DNA of 41,850 bases from Lachnospiraceae bacterium. GTDB taxonomy: Bacteria; Bacillota; Clostridia; Lachnospirales; Lachnospiraceae. The translations under genes were made by a program, and so were the position numbers. Positions within the stretch are counted from its first letter, which is position 1, and the number at the start of each line of letters is the position of its first letter. The notes under the pieces were generated by a model. It searched no databases. It saw only the letters and a list, made by a program, of their open reading frames with translations, and was not told where the DNA came from. Location: assembly GCA_015056865.1 (NCBI GenBank), contig SVFM01000023.1:1-41850 (forward strand), in the 5' to 3' direction. Positions 39,566-41,850 of the stretch are shown in pieces.

Positions 39566-40308
39566 TGAAACGAGTGAAATTGATTGTTGCCTATGACGGC
39601 AGTGCCTACTGTGGATTCCAGGTACAGCCCAAGGCGCCCACCATTGAAGGGGAACTGAATAAACATTTGAGCAGCCTATTGGGTGAGGACATCAAAGTCA
39701 TTGGGGCCAGCAGAACCGATGCGGGTGTGCATGCCCTGTGCAACGTGGCAGTGTTTGACACGGAAAGCGGGATTCCGGGGGAGAAATTTTCCTATGCCTT
39801 GAATCAGAGACTGCCGGAGGATATTCGGATCATGGGCGCAGAAGAAGTGGCGCTGGATTTTCATCCCAGGCACTGCGACAGTGAAAAAACTTATGAATAT
39901 CGGATCACGGTAGGACAATTTCCAGTTCCAACCAAGCGCCTGTATTCTTATTTTATCTATCATAGCCTGGATGTGGAAAAAATGCAGCAGGCAGCAGAGT
40001 ATTTGATAGGGGAGCACGATTTTAAAAGTTTTTGCTCCGTAAAGACAGATGCGGAGAGTACTGTGCGTACTATTTATGATTTGAAGGTTGAAAAGCAGGG
40101 AGAAGATATAGTGGTGCGTGTGCGAGGCAACGGATTTTTATACAATATGGTCCGCATTATTGCAGGAACGTTGATGGAAGTAGGTAAAGGCAAGATAAAA
40201 CCGGAGAAAATGCAAGAAATATTGCAGTCTCAGGAACGCCAACAAGCTGGCCCCACAGCGCCGCCCCAGGGACTTATGTTGGTGAAATACGAAATAAAAA
40301 ATAGATAG
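39565..40308 (+). CDS. truA: tRNA pseudouridine(38-40) synthase TruA
   Basis: TruA converts uridine to pseudouridine at positions 38-40 of many tRNAs. The 247-residue protein has the catalytic segment Ser-Arg-Thr-Asp-Ala-Gly-Val-His-Ala, with the nucleophilic Asp at about residue 52, and the later Gly-Asn-Gly-Phe-Leu-Tyr-Asn-Met-Val-Arg motif. It starts in a TAATG overlap with ecfT and is the last gene of that operon. No clear terminator separates it from the rplM promoter. Confidence 0.96.
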   Translation: MKRVKLIVAYDGSAYCGFQVQPKAPTIEGELNKHLSSLLGEDIKVIGASRTDAGVHALCNVAVFDTESGIPGEKFSYALNQRLPEDIRIMGAEEVALDFHPRHCDSEKTYEYRITVGQFPVPTKRLYSYFIYHSLDVEKMQQAAEYLIGEHDFKSFCSVKTDAESTVRTIYDLKVEKQGEDIVVRVRGNGFLYNMVRIIAGTLMEVGKGKIKPEKMQEILQSQERQQAGPTAPPQGLMLVKYEIKNR

Positions 40309-40358
40309 TCCGATACAGAGATTTTGCCTTATTTTAGGAAAAAACATAACAAAAGATA

Positions 40359-40387
40359 TTGACACGCTCGGGAGAGTGTAATATAAT
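40359..40387 (+). promoter_or_regulatory. Consensus promoter of rplM-rpsI
   Basis: TTGACA (40359-40364), 17-base spacer, TATAAT (40382-40387): a perfect match in all 12 consensus bases. Transcription should start near 40394. Confidence 0.9.
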
Positions 40388-40393
40388 ATATCA

Positions 40394-40563
40394 CTGTGGC
40401 GACAATTCGTTTGTGGAGTCAAAGCCCCGATGACACAGGCGATTACGCATAGAGATACTGTCCGAATAGATTTTTAACTGTGGCCCGGACATCCGCAGAT
40501 TAAGATTGTATTGGGACAAGCGAAACAGTCCAACGGACTTCAAATTGTAATGGAGGAAATATC
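40394..40563 (+). other. rplM leader, candidate L13-type regulatory RNA
   Basis: About 170 nt of leader. Pairings seen are CTGTG (near 40395) with CACAG (near 40436), GTCCG (40460-40464) with CGGAC (40486-40490), and AGTCC (40527-40531) with GGACT (40535-40539) just before the SD. L13 leaders are known regulatory RNAs in Firmicutes; membership in that family is inferred. Confidence 0.5.
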
Positions 40564-40992
40564 ATGAAAACATTTATGGCTAGCCCGGCTACAATCGATA
40601 GAAAATGGTATGTAGTAGATGCAGCAGGCATGACCCTTGGTCGTCTGGCATCCGAAGTTGCCAAAGTACTGAGAGGTAAGAACAAGGCAATCTTCACACC
40701 TCATATTGACACCGGCGACTATGTGATCGTTATCAACGCAGAGAAAATCAAAGTAACCGGTAAGAAACTGGAGCAGAAGATTTACTACCGTCATTCCGAT
40801 TACGTAGGTGGTATGAAAGAAACCACTCTGAAAGAGAAGCTTGCTAAGAAACCTGAAGAGGTGATTGAACTGGCAGTTAAGGGTATGCTTCCCAAGGGAC
40901 CTTTAGGCAGAGAGATGTACAAGAAACTTCATGTATATGCAGGACCTGAGCACAATCACGCAGCTCAGAAACCTGAAGTACTGACATTCTAA
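40564..40992 (+). CDS. rplM: Large ribosomal subunit protein L13 (uL13)
   Basis: L13 is an early-binding 50S assembly protein. The 142-residue length is exact for the family. It starts Lys-Thr-Phe-Met-Ala-Ser-Pro, has [23 protein letters not shown] and the C-terminal Met-Leu-Pro-Lys-Gly-Pro-Leu-Gly-Arg. TGGAGG precedes the ATG. It is expressed with rpsI from the consensus promoter upstream, probably controlled through the leader. Confidence 0.97.
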   Translation: MKTFMASPATIDRKWYVVDAAGMTLGRLASEVAKVLRGKNKAIFTPHIDTGDYVIVINAEKIKVTGKKLEQKIYYRHSDYVGGMKETTLKEKLAKKPEEVIELAVKGMLPKGPLGREMYKKLHVYAGPEHNHAAQKPEVLTF

Positions 40993-41019
40993 TGCTAGGG
41001 TCGAAAGGAGGAAAAAATA

Positions 41020-41415
41020 ATGGCTAAAGCAGCAAGATACTACGGAACAGGTAGAAGAAAAAAATCAATTGCAAGAGTTTACTTGATGCCTGGTACAGGT
41101 AAAGTAACGATCAATAAAAGAGACATGGACGAGTACTTCGGACTGGAGACTCTGAAGGTTATCGTTCGTCAGCCCCTGGTTGCTACCGAGAACGTTGACA
41201 AGTTTGATGTTTTGGTAAATGTACGTGGTGGTGGTACCACAGGTCAGGCCGGCGCTATCAGACATGGTATTGCAAGAGCACTCTGCCAGGCAGATGCAGA
41301 CTTCAGACCCGTTCTGAAGAAAGAGGGCTTCCTGACTCGTGATCCTCGTATGAAAGAGCGTAAGAAATACGGTCTCAAGGCAGCACGTCGTGCTCCTCAG
41401 TTCAGCAAGCGCTAA
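41020..41415 (+). CDS. rpsI: Small ribosomal subunit protein S9 (uS9)
   Basis: S9 lies in the 30S head; its C-terminal tail reaches the P-site tRNA. The 131-residue protein begins with [14 protein letters not shown], has Gly-Gly-Gly-x-Thr-Gly-Gln-Ala-Gly-Ala-Ile-Arg, and ends in the canonical Pro-Gln-Phe-Ser-Lys-Arg. SD AAAGGAGG precedes the ATG. The 3' end is intact. Mobile elements in Firmicutes are known to insert at rpsI, and sequence beyond the terminator looks foreign. Confidence 0.97.
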   Translation: MAKAARYYGTGRRKKSIARVYLMPGTGKVTINKRDMDEYFGLETLKVIVRQPLVATENVDKFDVLVNVRGGGTTGQAGAIRHGIARALCQADADFRPVLKKEGFLTRDPRMKERKKYGLKAARRAPQFSKR

Positions 41416-41444
41416 ACTGTACTTTTTATACCGCAAAAGCACTC

Positions 41445-41478
41445 AAAACCCCGGAATTATCGCAATTCCGGGGTTTTT
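41445..41478 (+). terminator. Rho-independent terminator after rpsI
   Basis: A 14 bp perfect stem (41445-41458 with 41464-41477) with a five-base loop, A-run before and T-run after, so it could stop transcription from both sides. Confidence 0.92.
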
Positions 41479-41760
41479 CCTTTGATATGGTTTAACGCAA
41501 TCTGACCTAACCTATCCTCGTTTATATGGGTTAAATAGGGGTTAAAATCCCCTAATGGGTTAATGGATGGGTTAAATTATGGGCTAAAAATGGGCTGTAT
41601 TTCAGCCTCTTCCGAAGCCCTCAAAGGGATGTGATCGGCAGCTAAAATGCTGACTGGTTTTGATATCGTTTGTCTGATTTTGACCTCAATAAAATAATCC
41701 TAAATCCGAGCGCTCAGTGATCTTATTCGCTGGGCGCTCTTTGCATTTACGGAGGTAATC
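41479..41760. other. Putative attachment/boundary region with GGTTAAAT-like repeats
   Basis: Between 41528 and 41600 the motif GGGTTAAA or a close variant recurs about five times (near 41528, 41538, 41557, 41568, 41580). A 13 bp G-U-containing stem with a short T-run lies at 41708-41742. No gene is visible before 41761. Repeats of this kind next to the 3' end of rpsI resemble arm-type integrase sites at the end of an integrated element. Confidence 0.5.
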
Positions 41761-41850
41761 ATGGAAAACAACGATACTTTAGAAGTCATTCAGCGCATCC
41801 CTTTGGACAAGCTGCGGCCATACCCCGACCATCCTTTCGGCGTTCGTGAT
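41761..41850 (+). CDS. ParB-domain protein, N-terminal fragment (leaves the window)
   Basis: The first 30 codons encode Met-Glu-Asn-Asn-Asp-Thr-Leu-Glu, then Ile-Pro-Leu-Asp-Lys-Leu-Arg-Pro-Tyr-Pro-Asp-His-Pro-Phe-Gly-Val-Arg-Asp. The pattern Leu-x-x-Leu-x-Pro-x-Pro-x-His-Pro-Phe-x-Val-Arg-Asp is the start of ParB/RepB/Spo0J nuclease-like domains. Such proteins are frequent near the ends of integrative conjugative elements of Clostridia, where they act in partition or element control. ACGGAGG lies nine bases before the ATG. Chromosomal ParB is less likely given its position by rpsI. The gene is cut by the window edge. Confidence 0.75.
   Translation, partial: MENNDTLEVIQRIPLDKLRPYPDHPFGVRD

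Noticed and set aside
41528..41600. CRISPR-like array of GGTTAAAT repeats
   Set aside because: Repeat units are under 10 bp, unevenly spaced and without unique ~30 bp spacers; they fit integrase arm sites or simple repeats better.

Overview
The window reads as chromosomal DNA of a low-GC Gram-positive of the Clostridia, most likely a Lachnospiraceae relative. Evidence: the S10-spc-alpha ribosomal gene order ending in adk-map-KOW-infA-rpmJ-rpsM-rpsK-rpsD-rpoA-rplQ-ecfA1-ecfA2-ecfT-truA-rplM-rpsI; a zinc-type S14; a zinc-lid adenylate kinase; purine-rich Shine-Dalgarno (SD) sequences on nearly every gene; and sigma-A-like promoters. The organism name is inference; no 16S rRNA or tRNA gene is present.

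Left third (1-17.1 kb): an accessory carbohydrate-related locus of predicted cytoplasmic enzymes. A minus-strand gene leaves the left edge at base 1. After a ~590 bp control region come a putative glycoside-hydrolase-like protein (copy 1), an NagA-like deacetylase, a ceramidase-fold zinc hydrolase (copy 1), and second copies of the first and third. Covarying hairpins precede both ceramidase-fold genes. A convergent SpoU rRNA/tRNA methyltransferase follows, then an amidohydrolase, two tandem ~690-residue glycosidase-like paralogues ending at a good terminator, and a 978-residue protein with a barrel-like core. None has a signal peptide, so the locus probably processes an imported, N-acylated amino-sugar-containing molecule. 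No transporter, kinase or regulator is in view.

Middle (17.2-36.75 kb): a class I methyltransferase with its own promoter, then the ribosomal superoperon. A promoter and a ~260 nt structured leader precede rpsJ. The run rpsJ to secY is continuous. A long hairpin and new promoter separate secY from adk. A polytopic membrane protein sits between infA and rpmJ, and a consensus promoter right after it restarts the alpha operon. Several long intergenic spacers (rpsS-rplV, rpmJ-rpsM, rpoA-rplQ) contain pairing segments and may be ribosomal-protein regulatory RNAs.

Right part (36.7-41.85 kb): a terminator after rplQ, then a promoter abutting a 236 bp imperfect inverted repeat, then the ECF transporter energising module and truA. 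rplM-rpsI follow from a perfect consensus promoter and a structured leader. After the rpsI terminator the sequence changes to an array of GGTTAAAT-like repeats and the start of a ParB-domain gene, which looks like the edge of an integrated mobile element.
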